A stretch of 64,000 nt of DNA from UMGS1279 sp045577695 (GTDB taxonomy: Bacteria > Bacillota > Clostridia > Oscillospirales > Acutalibacteraceae): assembly GCA_045577695.1 (NCBI GenBank), contig JAZNIW010000029.1, forward strand, positions 1 through 64,000, in the 5' to 3' direction. Positions 1 through 9,554 of the stretch are shown here, in pieces (the stretch's first letter is position 1; the number at the start of each line of letters is the position of its first letter). The notes under the pieces are model-generated. The model was not told the DNA's origin. It saw only the letters and a list, made by a program, of their open reading frames with translations, and ran no database searches. The position numbers were made by a program, and so were the translations under genes.

Positions 1-57
1 AGTGTTACCAATCATTGATTTATCTACATTGTAGGTTTGTCCTTGATATTTCCCCTA

Positions 58-86
58 TTGACAGAAACTTAAAAAAAGAGTACTAT
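58..86 (+). promoter_or_regulatory. sigma-A promoter of the exopolysaccharide operon
   Basis: TTGACA at 58-63, a 17-base spacer, then TACTAT at 81-86 (TATATT overlaps just after). It leaves a roughly 120-base AT-rich leader that holds a small GACC/GGTC palindrome near 136-147 and no ORF with a ribosome site. It is the only good promoter seen ahead of the fourteen-gene operon, although the operon could also be read from upstream of the window. Confidence 0.6.
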
Positions 87-215
87 ATTATATATATGTA
101 TATATAAATATTTTGATTTTATTTTGTCAGATTTGACCAAAGGTCGAATGCTACAAACAAACCAAAGCAGAACCCCAACCTGAGCAAAAAATATTTTGAA
201 GGAAAGTTGGATTAT

Positions 216-1400
216 ATGCAAAAGTTTGAAAACAAACTCTGGCTTTCTTCTCCCACGATGCATGGGGAGGAATTGCACTATATGACAGAAGCATATCGGA
301 CCAATTGGGTCAGCACCCTTGGTGCAAATATCGATGTGATTGAATCAAAATTAAGCCATAAACTTGGTTGCCGGTATGCCGTTGCGCTTTCTTGCGGAAC
401 GGCTGCATTGCATATGGCAATAAAATTAGCCGGTGTGAAACGAGGGGAGAGGGTTTTCTGCTCGGATATGACCTTTGCGGCTACCGTCAACCCTATTGTG
501 TATGAGGGGGGCGTACCGGTCTTTATTGATGCCGAGCGGGACACTTGGAATATGTGTCCCAAAGCGTTGGAGAGGGCCTTTTTGAAATATCCCGAGGTTA
601 ACAAGGTTTTGGTTGCCCACCTGTATGGCGTGCCGGCCAAAATGAAAGAGATAAAAGCTATTTGCCAAAAGCACGGCGCCATTTTGATTGAAGATGCAGC
701 CGAATCACTCGGTGCTACCTACCAAGGCAATCAAACCGGCTCGTTTGGAGAGTATAATTGCATTTCCTTCAACGGCAATAAAATCATCACCGGTTCTACC
801 GGCGGAATGTTACTAACCAACGATGCAGCCGCGGCTGAACGGGTGCGCAAATGGTCGACGCAGTCGCGCGAGACCGCCCCGTGGTACCAACACGAGGAAC
901 TTGGCTTTAACTATCGTATGAGCAATGTGATTGCCGGTGTGGTGCGGGGTCAAATCCCTTATTTGGAGGAGCACATTGCTCGCAAAAAAGAGATTTATGA
1001 GCGCTATCAATCGGGGTTTTCCGGTCTGCCGGTGCAAATGAACCCCTTTGACAAAATCAACAGTCAGCCGAACTTTTGGCTTTCTTGCTTACTGATTGAT
1101 GCTGAGGCAATGGCTGAGCAGACGCGTACGAATACAACGGCGTCCTATCAAACCGAGACGGGAAAATCCTCTCCCACCGAAATTTTGGAAACTCTGACCT
1201 CAATCAACGCAGAGGGGCGTCCCATCTGGAAACCGATGCATGCTCAACCCATTTTTCAAGAAAACGATTTTGTCTCCTGCGAGAATGATGTCGGAATGGA
1301 TATTTTCACGCGCGGGCTCTGTCTGCCCAGTGATATTAAGATGACCAACCAGCAACAAGACCGCGTGATAGAAGCGGTGAAGTTTTGTTTTGAAAAATAA
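216..1400 (+). CDS. DegT/DnrJ/EryC1/StrS-family sugar aminotransferase
   Basis: PLP-dependent aminotransferase of the family that makes amino sugars for surface polysaccharides by transaminating a nucleotide-linked keto-sugar. The N-terminal half has the expected fold markers: the CGTAALHMA segment, the DMTFAATVNPI segment, the EDAAESLGA segment, and the PLP-binding lysine K189 in NGNKIITGSTGG. Length (394 aa) is normal. I chose ATG 216 rather than TTG 207 because the ribosome site AAGGAAAG (199-206) lies 9 bases before the ATG and would abut the TTG. It is the first gene of the operon and is followed 18 bases later by the priming transferase, the same pairing seen in epsN/epsL or pglE/pglC type loci. 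The exact sugar substrate cannot be read from sequence. Confidence 0.9.
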   Translation: MQKFENKLWLSSPTMHGEELHYMTEAYRTNWVSTLGANIDVIESKLSHKLGCRYAVALSCGTAALHMAIKLAGVKRGERVFCSDMTFAATVNPIVYEGGVPVFIDAERDTWNMCPKALERAFLKYPEVNKVLVAHLYGVPAKMKEIKAICQKHGAILIEDAAESLGATYQGNQTGSFGEYNCISFNGNKIITGSTGGMLLTNDAAAAERVRKWSTQSRETAPWYQHEELGFNYRMSNVIAGVVRGQIPYLEEHIARKKEIYERYQSGFSGLPVQMNPFDKINSQPNFWLSCLLIDAEAMAEQTRTNTTASYQTETGKSSPTEILETLTSINAEGRPIWKPMHAQPIFQENDFVSCENDVGMDIFTRGLCLPSDIKMTNQQQDRVIEAVKFCFEK

Positions 1401-1418
1401 AACAAGGGGGAAAACGGC

Positions 1419-2081
1419 GTGTTTTATGCCAAGTACATAAAGCGATGTCTGGATATTATTCTTTCCTTTTCGGCGTTGGTAATTTTATCCCCCTTTTTGT
1501 TATTGTTGGTGATGTTCACAGCAATTGGAATGAGGGGGAATCCCTTTTTTACCCAGCTTAGGCCCGGCAAGGATGAAAGAATTTTTAAGCTTATTAAGTT
1601 TCGCACTATGACCTCGTCCACCGATAAAAACGGTGAACTCTTGCCTGACGAGGCGCGGTTGACCGGCTACGGACGCTTTTTGCGCGAAACCTCGCTGGAT
1701 GAATTGCCGGAATTGATTAACATTTTCAAAGGAGATATGAGCATCATCGGTCCGCGCCCCCAACTAGTGAAGGATATGTGGTTTATGACCTCAGAACAGC
1801 GACGGCGTCACACTGTCCGTCCGGGGTTGACCGGCTTGGCACAGGTTAGTGGACGAAATAACATTTCGTGGGAAGAAAAATTTCGTTATGATTTGCAATA
1901 CATTGACAGTGGCATCACCTTGCGGGGTGATATTTTGATATTGTTTCGCACCGTTATTAAAGTGCTCAAACGAAGTGATATTGTTCGTGAGGGAACCGAA
2001 AGTGATATTGACCTTGGCGATTGGTTGCTTCAAAACGGAGACATTACGGCCGCGGAATACGAAGAAGTGTTAAAGGGGTAG
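1419..2081 (+). CDS. Undecaprenyl-phosphate sugar phosphotransferase (priming transferase)
   Basis: Monotopic phosphoglycosyltransferase (bacterial sugar transferase family) that should load the first sugar-phosphate onto undecaprenyl phosphate at the inner membrane face, starting repeat-unit assembly. Seen: one N-terminal hydrophobic hairpin (about residues 10-35), the KFRTM motif, the DELPEL helix with its acidic residues, the GPRP motif, and PGLTGLAQVSGR. At 220 aa it is the short, single-domain form without the four-TM WbaP N-terminus. The start is GTG 1419 with AAGGGGG at 1404-1410. It lies between the aminotransferase and a glycosyltransferase (3-base gap). An amino sugar made by the upstream gene is a plausible donor, by inference. 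Confidence 0.92.
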   Translation: MFYAKYIKRCLDIILSFSALVILSPFLLLLVMFTAIGMRGNPFFTQLRPGKDERIFKLIKFRTMTSSTDKNGELLPDEARLTGYGRFLRETSLDELPELINIFKGDMSIIGPRPQLVKDMWFMTSEQRRRHTVRPGLTGLAQVSGRNNISWEEKFRYDLQYIDSGITLRGDILILFRTVIKVLKRSDIVREGTESDIDLGDWLLQNGDITAAEYEEVLKG

Positions 2082-2084
2082 CAA

Positions 2085-2903
2085 ATGGAACAGTACAGTG
2101 TTTTAATGTGCGTTTATGAGAAAGAAAATCCAAAACACCTCAAAACCGCAGTTGATAGTATGCTGCAACAAACCGTGCCGCCGGATGATTTTGTTATCGT
2201 GAAGGATGGCCCACTGCCCGACGGGTTGGAACAAGTACTTTTTCATTATGAGCAAGAGAATCCATCCTTATTTTGTATGGTGCAAAGCGAACAAAATATT
2301 GGATTGGGTGCGGCTTTGAATTTAGGGTTGGAACACTGCAAGAATGAATGGGTTGCCCGTATGGATTCTGATGATATAGCCAAGCCGCACCGAATGGAAA
2401 CACAAATGACTTTTTTGGCCGACCATCCGCAAGTAACTCTTCTTGGCGCGCACGTGGAAGAATTTTGCGATGATATTCGAAATATAACCGGTCGCCGTAC
2501 CGTTCCCACTGAATCGAATGAAATTTACCGTTTTGCTAAGCGACGCAGTCCTTTTAATCATCCCACCGTAGTGTACCGAAAAAGTGAGGTGCTTTCCTTT
2601 GGGGGATATTGTCCGCTGCGCCGCAATCAAGACGTTGATTTGTTTGGACGTATGCTGTTTTCCGGTGTTACGGCCGCCAATGTAGACGAATCGCTATTGT
2701 ACTTTCGATCAGGTGAGGGTTTGGCCAAGCGGCGTCGCAGTTTTGAAAACACCAAAAGTTACATTCAAACCATTCGCACCTTTTGGAAAATGGGATACGC
2801 TTCCTTTTGGGATTATTTGGTGGTGGCGGCGGCACAAACGGCAATGTTTCTTTTGCCGATCAAGGTTCAGCATTTTATTTATAAAACCTTTTTGAGAAAG
2901 TGA
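2085..2903 (+). CDS. Glycosyltransferase family 2
   Basis: GT-A fold inverting glycosyltransferase that adds a sugar to the growing lipid-linked repeat unit on the cytoplasmic face. It has the N-terminal SVLMCVYEKENP nucleotide-sugar strand, the NIGLGAALNLGL segment and the metal-binding D94-S-D-D97 motif. A C-terminal hydrophobic stretch (about residues 240-262) may anchor it in the membrane. At 272 aa it is typical for EpsE/WcaA-like enzymes. Donor and acceptor are unknown. It is embedded in the operon with only 3 bases to the gene before and 10 to the gene after. Confidence 0.88.
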   Translation: MEQYSVLMCVYEKENPKHLKTAVDSMLQQTVPPDDFVIVKDGPLPDGLEQVLFHYEQENPSLFCMVQSEQNIGLGAALNLGLEHCKNEWVARMDSDDIAKPHRMETQMTFLADHPQVTLLGAHVEEFCDDIRNITGRRTVPTESNEIYRFAKRRSPFNHPTVVYRKSEVLSFGGYCPLRRNQDVDLFGRMLFSGVTAANVDESLLYFRSGEGLAKRRRSFENTKSYIQTIRTFWKMGYASFWDYLVVAAAQTAMFLLPIKVQHFIYKTFLRK

Positions 2904-2913
2904 TGGAATTGCT

Positions 2914-4227
2914 ATGGATGAGCGTCACCCCAAAGTGTTAATTGTTGGAACGATTCCCTACAATCCGAACACATCCTCCCGCGCATTTGATGCCTATTTT
3001 CACCGTTTTGAAAAGGAAAACCTGCGGCAAATTTTTTCCAACACCAAAACACCGGTCAAGGGGCATTGTGAACAACTCTATCAAATCACAGACAAACGGT
3101 TGCTTACCAAGCGGCTGAAAAAAAGCCAAGCGGTTGGCCGCTTGTTTTACGATAAGGAGTTACCCATTGACTGGAAAAATAATGATTTAGAAGTGGGACA
3201 TTCTTTGTTTTCCCGGCTTTACAAATGCGGCAGCAAAGAATCCTCCTTAAAACACCTCGGTCGCAAATGGCTGTGGAATGAAAAATACTGGAACACGAAA
3301 GAATTACGTGACTGGTTGGATGAGTTTCAACCGGAATGTGTCTTTTTAGCATTTTCAGATGATTTCTTCATTTTAGAAATTGCTTTGTTTGTCGCTCGTC
3401 GATTTTCCATACCCATTGTTTCCTGCATTGGGGATGATTACTATTTTAACGATAAAAGAACTTTTTCGCCGCTGTATTATATTTATCGCAAGCAGTATAA
3501 GGCCTTGGTACGCACCGTTTTTGCCCATGGTGGCAGCGCCATTTATATTGGAGATAAAATTCGAGATAAGTACAATAAGGAATTCGGACTAAACGGCGAA
3601 ACCGTTTATCTAACCTCTGAAATACAACGACAGGAATTTCGTCCCATACGGAAAAAGGGGCTAAACGTTTCCTATTGCGGTAATGTGCGGTTGGGACGAA
3701 ACACCTCTCTGGTCGACATCGCCACCGCCCTGCAGAAAATTGACCCGACTTACAAGGTTGATGTCTATTCCCCCGAACAAAACAAAGAGTTTTTATACCC
3801 CTTGACTTCTTGTACTGCCATTCGTTTTCATGGTCGAGTGCCTTACGATACCGTAATGAAGGTCACGGGTGAAAGCGATTTGCTTTTGGTGGTTGAAGGA
3901 TTCGAAGAGCAACAGGTTAACGCCACCCGCTATTCTCTTTCGACCAAAGCGGCCGACGTGATGGCTTCCGGTCGGCAGATTCTGGCCTATGGCAGTATGG
4001 ATTGCGGGGTTATCGAATATATGGATTCGGTCGGTTGTGCTGTGGTTTGTACCAATCGTGACGAATTGGGAGAAAAACTGCAAACACTTCTTTCCAATGA
4101 GAGTTTGCAAAAGCAGTATTACGACCGCGCGGTGGTAATGACGGCCGCTCATCACGATAAAGAAAAGAACTTAACCCGCTCTGAAACCATTTTTCAAAAA
4201 GCGATCGCACAATACAAGAAGGGATAA
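2914..4227 (+). CDS. Glycosyltransferase, GT-B type (family 4-like)
   Basis: Probable GT-B retaining glycosyltransferase of 437 aa. The N-terminal half starts with a Rossmann-like KVLIVGTIPYNPN strand. The C-terminal half carries VSYCGNVRLGRN and a nucleotide-binding stretch near STKAADVMASGRQILAYG, as in family 4 enzymes. The classical E-X7-E motif is not clean, so the family call is weaker than for the GT4 enzymes at 5074 and 8382. A role in building the polysaccharide repeat unit is inferred from its place inside the operon. Donor is unknown. Confidence 0.7.
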   Translation: MDERHPKVLIVGTIPYNPNTSSRAFDAYFHRFEKENLRQIFSNTKTPVKGHCEQLYQITDKRLLTKRLKKSQAVGRLFYDKELPIDWKNNDLEVGHSLFSRLYKCGSKESSLKHLGRKWLWNEKYWNTKELRDWLDEFQPECVFLAFSDDFFILEIALFVARRFSIPIVSCIGDDYYFNDKRTFSPLYYIYRKQYKALVRTVFAHGGSAIYIGDKIRDKYNKEFGLNGETVYLTSEIQRQEFRPIRKKGLNVSYCGNVRLGRNTSLVDIATALQKIDPTYKVDVYSPEQNKEFLYPLTSCTAIRFHGRVPYDTVMKVTGESDLLLVVEGFEEQQVNATRYSLSTKAADVMASGRQILAYGSMDCGVIEYMDSVGCAVVCTNRDELGEKLQTLLSNESLQKQYYDRAVVMTAAHHDKEKNLTRSETIFQKAIAQYKKG

Positions 4228-4231
4228 TGTT

Positions 4232-5023
4232 ATGAACAAAAATCTTTCGGTGCTCATCAGTTCCTGCGATGCCTTTTCGGATTTGTGGGAACAACATTTT
4301 AAACAGCATATCACTTTTTGGCAGGCCGAAGAATGTCCCATCTATTTGGTAACCGATAAACCCACCGACCGTACGTTTGCAGGGATGGAAATAATTGTGG
4401 TAGATGAGGGATTGAATTTTCCCGCCCGCTTGAAAGCTGCGCTCTCCCGCATCCCCACCGATTTGGTGCTGTTGACCTTAGACGATTATTTTTTAATTCG
4501 CCCCGTAAAAGCAGAAAATATACAGACGCTTGTTCACCACGCTCAAACCAAGCATATTGATTATTTGTTGCTTTACGACCGCCGCAAAACCAATCCCCAT
4601 CGATATGAGGAACTTTCGGTGCTTAATCCCATTGATTTAACAAAAAAATATGCCGTTACCCTTTACCCTGCAATTTGGAAAAAATCTTTTCTGGAAAAGA
4701 CGGTAAAAGACGATGTTTCTCCGTGGGAATTTGAAGCCTCGCTGACGGAAACGGCGCGGGCCGAGGGGGCGGTTTGCAGGTTTAGTCACACCGGCAGTTT
4801 TATTATTTTAGATGTGGTGCGAAAAGGAAAACTCTTGCACAAGGCGGCAAGGTATTTTAAACGCCATCAAATCAGCAGCATCACGCGACCTTTGGTTCCC
4901 CTTCTCACCGAGGTAAAATTATGGTGGATGGATCGTATAAGCTGGTATGCCCCAAAAGGGCTGTTTCGCTTTGCAAAAAAAGTTGCTGCCAAATGCGGTA
5001 TGCAATTTTACAGTAAAGACTAA
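4232..5023 (+). CDS. Unrecognised protein, possible glycosyltransferase-like
   Basis: I do not recognise this 263-aa protein with certainty. It starts with a GT-A-like strand (NLSVLISSCDAF), has a VDEGLNFPARLKAALSRI segment followed by an acidic LLTLDDYF motif (D-D near residue 87) that could bind a metal-nucleotide, and contains no membrane segment or signal peptide. This resembles orphan glycosyltransferase-like proteins of capsule loci. The start is ATG 4232, 4 bases after the preceding stop, with GAAGGG before it. Context makes a transfer or modification step in the exopolysaccharide likely, but that is inference only. Confidence 0.6.
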   Translation: MNKNLSVLISSCDAFSDLWEQHFKQHITFWQAEECPIYLVTDKPTDRTFAGMEIIVVDEGLNFPARLKAALSRIPTDLVLLTLDDYFLIRPVKAENIQTLVHHAQTKHIDYLLLYDRRKTNPHRYEELSVLNPIDLTKKYAVTLYPAIWKKSFLEKTVKDDVSPWEFEASLTETARAEGAVCRFSHTGSFIILDVVRKGKLLHKAARYFKRHQISSITRPLVPLLTEVKLWWMDRISWYAPKGLFRFAKKVAAKCGMQFYSKD

Positions 5024-5073
5024 AAAGAAAACCCGCCTTTTTCAAGAGAGCAAGCGCAAGGAGGCATCGTAAG

Positions 5074-6345
5074 ATGAGAATTTTATGGGTTTCGACCTCG
5101 CCAATGGGGCCGGCCGCGCGGATTCTAAATCTGCCGCATTCGGGTTCTTCCGGTGGGTGGATTCAAAGTGAATATGAGGATTTTTTAAAAACGGCCACAA
5201 AACCGCATCAAATGTTTTTTTTATGTGGCTCCCGTTCTGTGAAGGCCGGCAAAATAAAAAAAGCCGAATCCCACGAAGGTAAGGCCTACTGCGTTAATCT
5301 GCCAAGCGTTTCGTTTGGCCTTACTCTTCCGAAAAAAACACAGAAAAATGTGGAAACGATCATTCAAGAAATTAAGCCGGATGTGATTCATATTTGGGGC
5401 ACGGAAAGCTCGATTGATTATGGTGTGATAAAAGCTGCTCCCAGTATCAAAACGGTGGTTTTTATTCAAGGCATTCTCGGAGTACATCAGCGTTATTTGG
5501 GTGGCTACCTTGGCCGTATGCCGGATGAAGCCCGTTACGGTGGCCGGCGCAACCCGAAAGAATGGCTGGCGGATGCACTGCGTGCTCACTTTTTTAAAAA
5601 GCAAGTCGAAAAAGAAAAAGAAATTTTATGTAGTGCCGCTGGCGTGATTATTGACAGCGATTTTGCTGCCTCGTACTGTCAAACGGTATCGCCTGATATA
5701 CCGTTGTTCCGCCGATTTTTAAAACCCAATCCGGTGTTTCAAACGGGGGATTGGTCACATAGCACTTGCATCCCAAATACCATTTTCACGCTATTTGCTG
5801 CCTCTCCGGAAAAGGGGTTGCACCAATTGCTTAAGGCGCTTGTTTTGGTGAAGAAAGCCATACCGAATGTCAAGTTGATTATTCCCGGTCCGTTTACGGC
5901 AAAAAACGGTAAACTTCTTCCTCGCCGACAATTGTCGGTGTATGAACGTGTGGTTTCGGATTTTATTACGCAAAATCATCTTGCTGAAAATGTTGTGTTT
6001 ACCGGTACCCTTACGGCTGAACAAATGGCCGAACAACTGCACAAGGCCAATCTTTATGTTTGTCCCTCTTGTATGGAGGTGCACGCCGGCTCCTTGCGGG
6101 AGGCAATGGCGGTCGGTATGCCGGTCATTACCGCTCATTGCGGTTCGGTAATGGAGTTTGTCGCCCATCAAAAAAACGGTTTGATTTATCGGTATGAGGA
6201 ATATGAAACCCTTGCTATGTTGATAAAGTTGGTTCTGCAAGATGAAAAGTTGGCGCACCGGCTTTCTCAAAATGCAGGCAAAACCATAGCGGATTTTTCC
6301 GCTCGCAAAACAAAAACCTTGGAAGAAATTTATCAAACCCTGTAA
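5074..6345 (+). CDS. Glycosyltransferase family 4
   Basis: Retaining GT-B glycosyltransferase of 423 aa. The N-terminal domain has a glycine-rich acceptor-side loop (LPHSGSSGGWI). The C-terminal domain has TLFAASPEKGLHQLLKAL and the E-X7-E signature in MEVHAGSLREAM, where the glutamates contact the donor sugar, followed by GMPVITAHCGSVMEFV. The start is ATG 5074 with AAGGAGG about 9 bases upstream. A 50-base gap separates it from the preceding gene, the largest spacing in this part of the operon but without a terminator. It presumably extends the lipid-linked repeat unit. Confidence 0.88.
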   Translation: MRILWVSTSPMGPAARILNLPHSGSSGGWIQSEYEDFLKTATKPHQMFFLCGSRSVKAGKIKKAESHEGKAYCVNLPSVSFGLTLPKKTQKNVETIIQEIKPDVIHIWGTESSIDYGVIKAAPSIKTVVFIQGILGVHQRYLGGYLGRMPDEARYGGRRNPKEWLADALRAHFFKKQVEKEKEILCSAAGVIIDSDFAASYCQTVSPDIPLFRRFLKPNPVFQTGDWSHSTCIPNTIFTLFAASPEKGLHQLLKALVLVKKAIPNVKLIIPGPFTAKNGKLLPRRQLSVYERVVSDFITQNHLAENVVFTGTLTAEQMAEQLHKANLYVCPSCMEVHAGSLREAMAVGMPVITAHCGSVMEFVAHQKNGLIYRYEEYETLAMLIKLVLQDEKLAHRLSQNAGKTIADFSARKTKTLEEIYQTL

Positions 6346-6357
6346 AGGAATTGTATT

Positions 6358-7473
6358 ATGAGTATATACCTCGGCCTTTTGGCATTTATTTTCTTTTTGG
6401 CCCTTGTTTTTCATCGAGAATCTGCCGGTGAAAAGGGCAAGAATCTTTTTTTGTTTTATTCCTTTCTAGCGATATTTTTGATTTACGTCTTGCGGGCTGA
6501 AACGGTCGGACGCGATTTGCCCGGCTATGCCGAAGCTTACCGAATGACCCGCTACATCTCCTTTTTTAATTTCGATTATATTTATTTTGAAAAGGGATAC
6601 TTGCTTCTTATGAAACTTTTCACGGTGGCAAATATTCCCTTTCAGTGGTTCTTGGCTTTCGTTAGCGCCGTTATCTTGGCGCCTATTTATATTTACATTA
6701 AAAAATATTCCTCTAACTATTTCCTTTCCGTACTGGTTTATATTTGTTATATGTTCTTTGAGTTCAATTTGACCGGTATTCGTCAGGCTTTGGCTACGTC
6801 GATTTTGTTAATTGGCATCACCCTTTATATGAATGGGGGCAAACGCCCAACCTTAAAACTGGTAATTTTTACGATATTGGCAGCCGGTTTCCATAAAGGG
6901 GCATATATTATGCTGCTTTTTCCTTTGTATCACGCCGTAAAAAAAATATCCAATTATATTTGGGTTATCCTTTTTTCCGTCGGTTTTGTTTTGATTTTCC
7001 GCAACTATATTTTGTCTATAGTTAAGGATTTTTTCGAAAAAGACTCTATGCAAGCCGACGCTGAAATTTATTTCGGATTAAACTTGATTTTCACCATTTT
7101 GCTAGGCGTGTTCTTTATCATTTCCTACAATAAAAAGAAAAGAATGTTAACCAACCCCATTCAACCGGATCTTGCCTATGCCGAACGGGATACTTTATCC
7201 CAAGACCTACGGATGGATGAAATTGGGATAAAGTTGTTTTTAATCAGCATTGTGGTAAATCTTTTGTTCGGTTCCGATACGGCCGCTCGTAGTTATATGA
7301 TGTATATGCAAGTGATTATTATTATGATTCCCAACAGCATATGTGCTTGGCGCCTTCAAGATCGTGCAATATTCAATACGGTGTTAACTATTTTCTTATC
7401 TGTGTTTTTTTATGCAGAATCGTTACTGCCTAACAACTTTGATATCGTTCCGTACCAATTCTTTTGGCAGTAA
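6358..7473 (+). CDS. epsG: EpsG-family polysaccharide polymerase-like membrane protein
   Basis: Integral membrane protein of 371 aa with about ten hydrophobic segments and the features of the EpsG/Wzy-type polymerase group: an early VGRDLPGYAEAY loop, the YFEKGYLLLMKLF segment and NLTGIRQALATSILL in a membrane helix. Such proteins are thought to join lipid-linked repeat units outside the membrane. It is the only polymerase candidate in the operon and pairs with the flippase at 10527, which supports a Wzx/Wzy-dependent pathway. Confidence 0.82.
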   Translation: MSIYLGLLAFIFFLALVFHRESAGEKGKNLFLFYSFLAIFLIYVLRAETVGRDLPGYAEAYRMTRYISFFNFDYIYFEKGYLLLMKLFTVANIPFQWFLAFVSAVILAPIYIYIKKYSSNYFLSVLVYICYMFFEFNLTGIRQALATSILLIGITLYMNGGKRPTLKLVIFTILAAGFHKGAYIMLLFPLYHAVKKISNYIWVILFSVGFVLIFRNYILSIVKDFFEKDSMQADAEIYFGLNLIFTILLGVFFIISYNKKKRMLTNPIQPDLAYAERDTLSQDLRMDEIGIKLFLISIVVNLLFGSDTAARSYMMYMQVIIIMIPNSICAWRLQDRAIFNTVLTIFLSVFFYAESLLPNNFDIVPYQFFWQ

Positions 7474-7505
7474 TGTGCCATTTATTTTAGGAGGGAGAGG
7501 GTCTT

Positions 7506-8357
7506 TTGGAAACGTGGAAGCATTATTTAGGTGCCACTGTTCCGCGTTGCAAACCGCACGAAACACCAAATACCGCATTACTCTGTGAACCGAACATTTG
7601 GAAAAAAGGCCCCTTCAAAGGCGCATTCTTTGCCAGATGGACCACGGATTTTGACACCTATGGTTGCAACGAATGGTATTGGTGTATTAAGGATACCCCC
7701 TTTGATTTGCAGTCGGTTAAGGCTAAGATACGATATGAAATCAAAAAAGGGATTTCACTTTTTACGGTAAAGGTAATCAACCCTTCCGACCATTTTGAGG
7801 AACTGTATGAAACCACGGTAGACAGTCTTTCCTCTTACCCGAAAAGGTATCGAAATATTCCGAGCCGTAAAGAATTTGAAAAACGAATCCGCACTTGGAA
7901 AGAGCCATGTTTTGCCGCTTTTTTTAACGAAACAGGACAACTTTGCGGCTATATCAATATGGTAGAAAATGGGCAAGCGGTGCATTACGTAGCCCTTTGT
8001 GTCCGCAAGGCATTTGAAAAGCAGGCCATCAATGCTGCATTGGTGTACGGAATGTTGGAACATTACCGTGAGCGGCTGGAACACAATACTTGCTATATTG
8101 TTGATGGAGAACGAAACATCAATCACATTACCAATCACCAAAATTATTTGATGCAAAAATTCGGGTTCCGAAAAGCACCTTGTCAGTTGCATTTGCGTTA
8201 CCGTCCGGGGATGGCTCCGTTGATTGCGACTTGTTATTGTTTTCGCAAACTATTGGCTAAGTGTGATCGCTTTGGCCGTTTGATACACAGACTCAACGGG
8301 CTTTTGGCAATGGAAGAGGTTGTTCGCATCCAAAAACAAAAAGCAAAAAAGAAATAA
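7506..8357 (+). CDS. GNAT/FemAB-like acyl- or aminoacyl-transferase
   Basis: A 283-aa soluble protein whose middle (about residues 65-200) looks like a GNAT-fold transferase related to FemAB/BioF2-type enzymes: VKAKIRYEIKKGISLFTVKV, then a CGYINMVENGQAVHYVALCVR strand pair and a following helix. The C-terminus is rich in lysine and arginine. The start is TTG 7506 because a strong AGGAGGGAGAGG (7489-7500) sits 5 bases before it. It could acylate an amino sugar of the repeat unit, which would fit the aminotransferase at 216, but catalytic residues are not obvious, so the substrate is open. Confidence 0.55.
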   Translation: METWKHYLGATVPRCKPHETPNTALLCEPNIWKKGPFKGAFFARWTTDFDTYGCNEWYWCIKDTPFDLQSVKAKIRYEIKKGISLFTVKVINPSDHFEELYETTVDSLSSYPKRYRNIPSRKEFEKRIRTWKEPCFAAFFNETGQLCGYINMVENGQAVHYVALCVRKAFEKQAINAALVYGMLEHYRERLEHNTCYIVDGERNINHITNHQNYLMQKFGFRKAPCQLHLRYRPGMAPLIATCYCFRKLLAKCDRFGRLIHRLNGLLAMEEVVRIQKQKAKKK

Positions 8358-8381
8358 CAAAGAAAGGGGAATCAAGCCCAT

Positions 8382-9554
8382 ATGAAATTGGCCTTTATTT
8401 CGAATTTTTACAATCTGCATCAAAAGCCGATTTGTCGCGCGTTTTCGGCTGCTTTGGGGAAGAATTTTACTTTTATTGAAACCACCAAAATGGATGCCGA
8501 CCGCAAAGAAATGGGCTTTCAAAAGGAAGAACATCCGGATTTTCTTCTCAACATATTGGAGTCTGAATCCCACTATGAAAAGGCAGAAGAAATCCTTCAG
8601 ACTTATGATGTGGTGATTTTGGGCAGTTGTCCGAAAGCCTTGCAAAATCTGCGTCTTTCCACCGGTAAACTCACCTATAAATATAGTGAGCGTTTTTTCA
8701 AAGGGGAGGATTCCTTTTGCCAAAAAATTCGATTTTTTATTATGGCGATGCGCCATATTCGCGGTCTACAACGCTACTCTAATTTGTTTTTCCTTTGCGC
8801 CAGCGCCTATACCGCGCAAGATATTAACCGCTATTTTCCTTTTGAAAACAGGGCTTTGAAATGGGGATATTTTCGCGACCTGCCGATCGGTGAAACCAAA
8901 AAGCAAGAAGGAAAAATGCTTTGGGTTGGACGTATGACCGATTGGAAACATCCGGATTTGGCGATAAAAGCTTGTTGTCTTTTAAAAGAAAAAGGCATTT
9001 CGTTTCACTTGGATATGATAGGAAACGGAGAAGACTTTGAGAAAATCCGTCACCGAATTCAACAAGAAAACCTTTTTGACTGTGTCACATTACACGGGGC
9101 AAAGACCCCAACCGAAGTAGAACAACAAATGCAATCCTCCCCCATTTTTATTGCCACCAGTGATTTCAAAGAAGGTTGGGGTATGGTGATTAACGAAGCG
9201 ATGGGCAACGGTTGTGCTACCGTTGCCAGTCACGCGATGGGTTCGGCACCCTTTTTGCTACAACATAAAAACAACGGTATGATTTTCCAAAGCGGTAATG
9301 TTGAGGATTTGGCGACTGCATTGGAATGGCTGTTGAACCATACCAAACAAGCCGAGCAAATGGGGTGCAAAGCCCGCGAAACCTTACAGAATCTTTGGAA
9401 TGCAGAGTTGGCCGTCGAGCGATTGCTTGCCCTATCAAATCAACTTTTGCAGGGAGAAGAAATTACCTTTTATCCATCCGGCCCTTGCAGCAAGGCCGAA
9501 ATTATTTCCAACGATTGGATATCCCAAGTCAAAAAAAAGGAGAGCAAAGAATGA
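8382..9554 (+). CDS. Glycosyltransferase family 4
   Basis: GT-B retaining glycosyltransferase of 390 aa. The C-terminal donor domain starts at MLWVGRMTDWKHPDLAIKA and has FHLDMIGNGEDFEKI, VTLHGAKTPTEVEQQM and the E-X7-E motif in FKEGWGMVINEAMGNG. The N-terminal acceptor domain is less conserved. The stop overlaps the next start by 4 bases (ATGA), so the two genes are translationally coupled. Donor and linkage cannot be assigned from sequence. Confidence 0.88.
   Translation: MKLAFISNFYNLHQKPICRAFSAALGKNFTFIETTKMDADRKEMGFQKEEHPDFLLNILESESHYEKAEEILQTYDVVILGSCPKALQNLRLSTGKLTYKYSERFFKGEDSFCQKIRFFIMAMRHIRGLQRYSNLFFLCASAYTAQDINRYFPFENRALKWGYFRDLPIGETKKQEGKMLWVGRMTDWKHPDLAIKACCLLKEKGISFHLDMIGNGEDFEKIRHRIQQENLFDCVTLHGAKTPTEVEQQMQSSPIFIATSDFKEGWGMVINEAMGNGCATVASHAMGSAPFLLQHKNNGMIFQSGNVEDLATALEWLLNHTKQAEQMGCKARETLQNLWNAELAVERLLALSNQLLQGEEITFYPSGPCSKAEIISNDWISQVKKKESKE

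Noticed and set aside
9326..9550. N-terminal extension of the GT2 gene
   Set aside because: The extension lies within the preceding glycosyltransferase gene in another frame; ATG 9551 has a ribosome site and starts at the GT2 domain.
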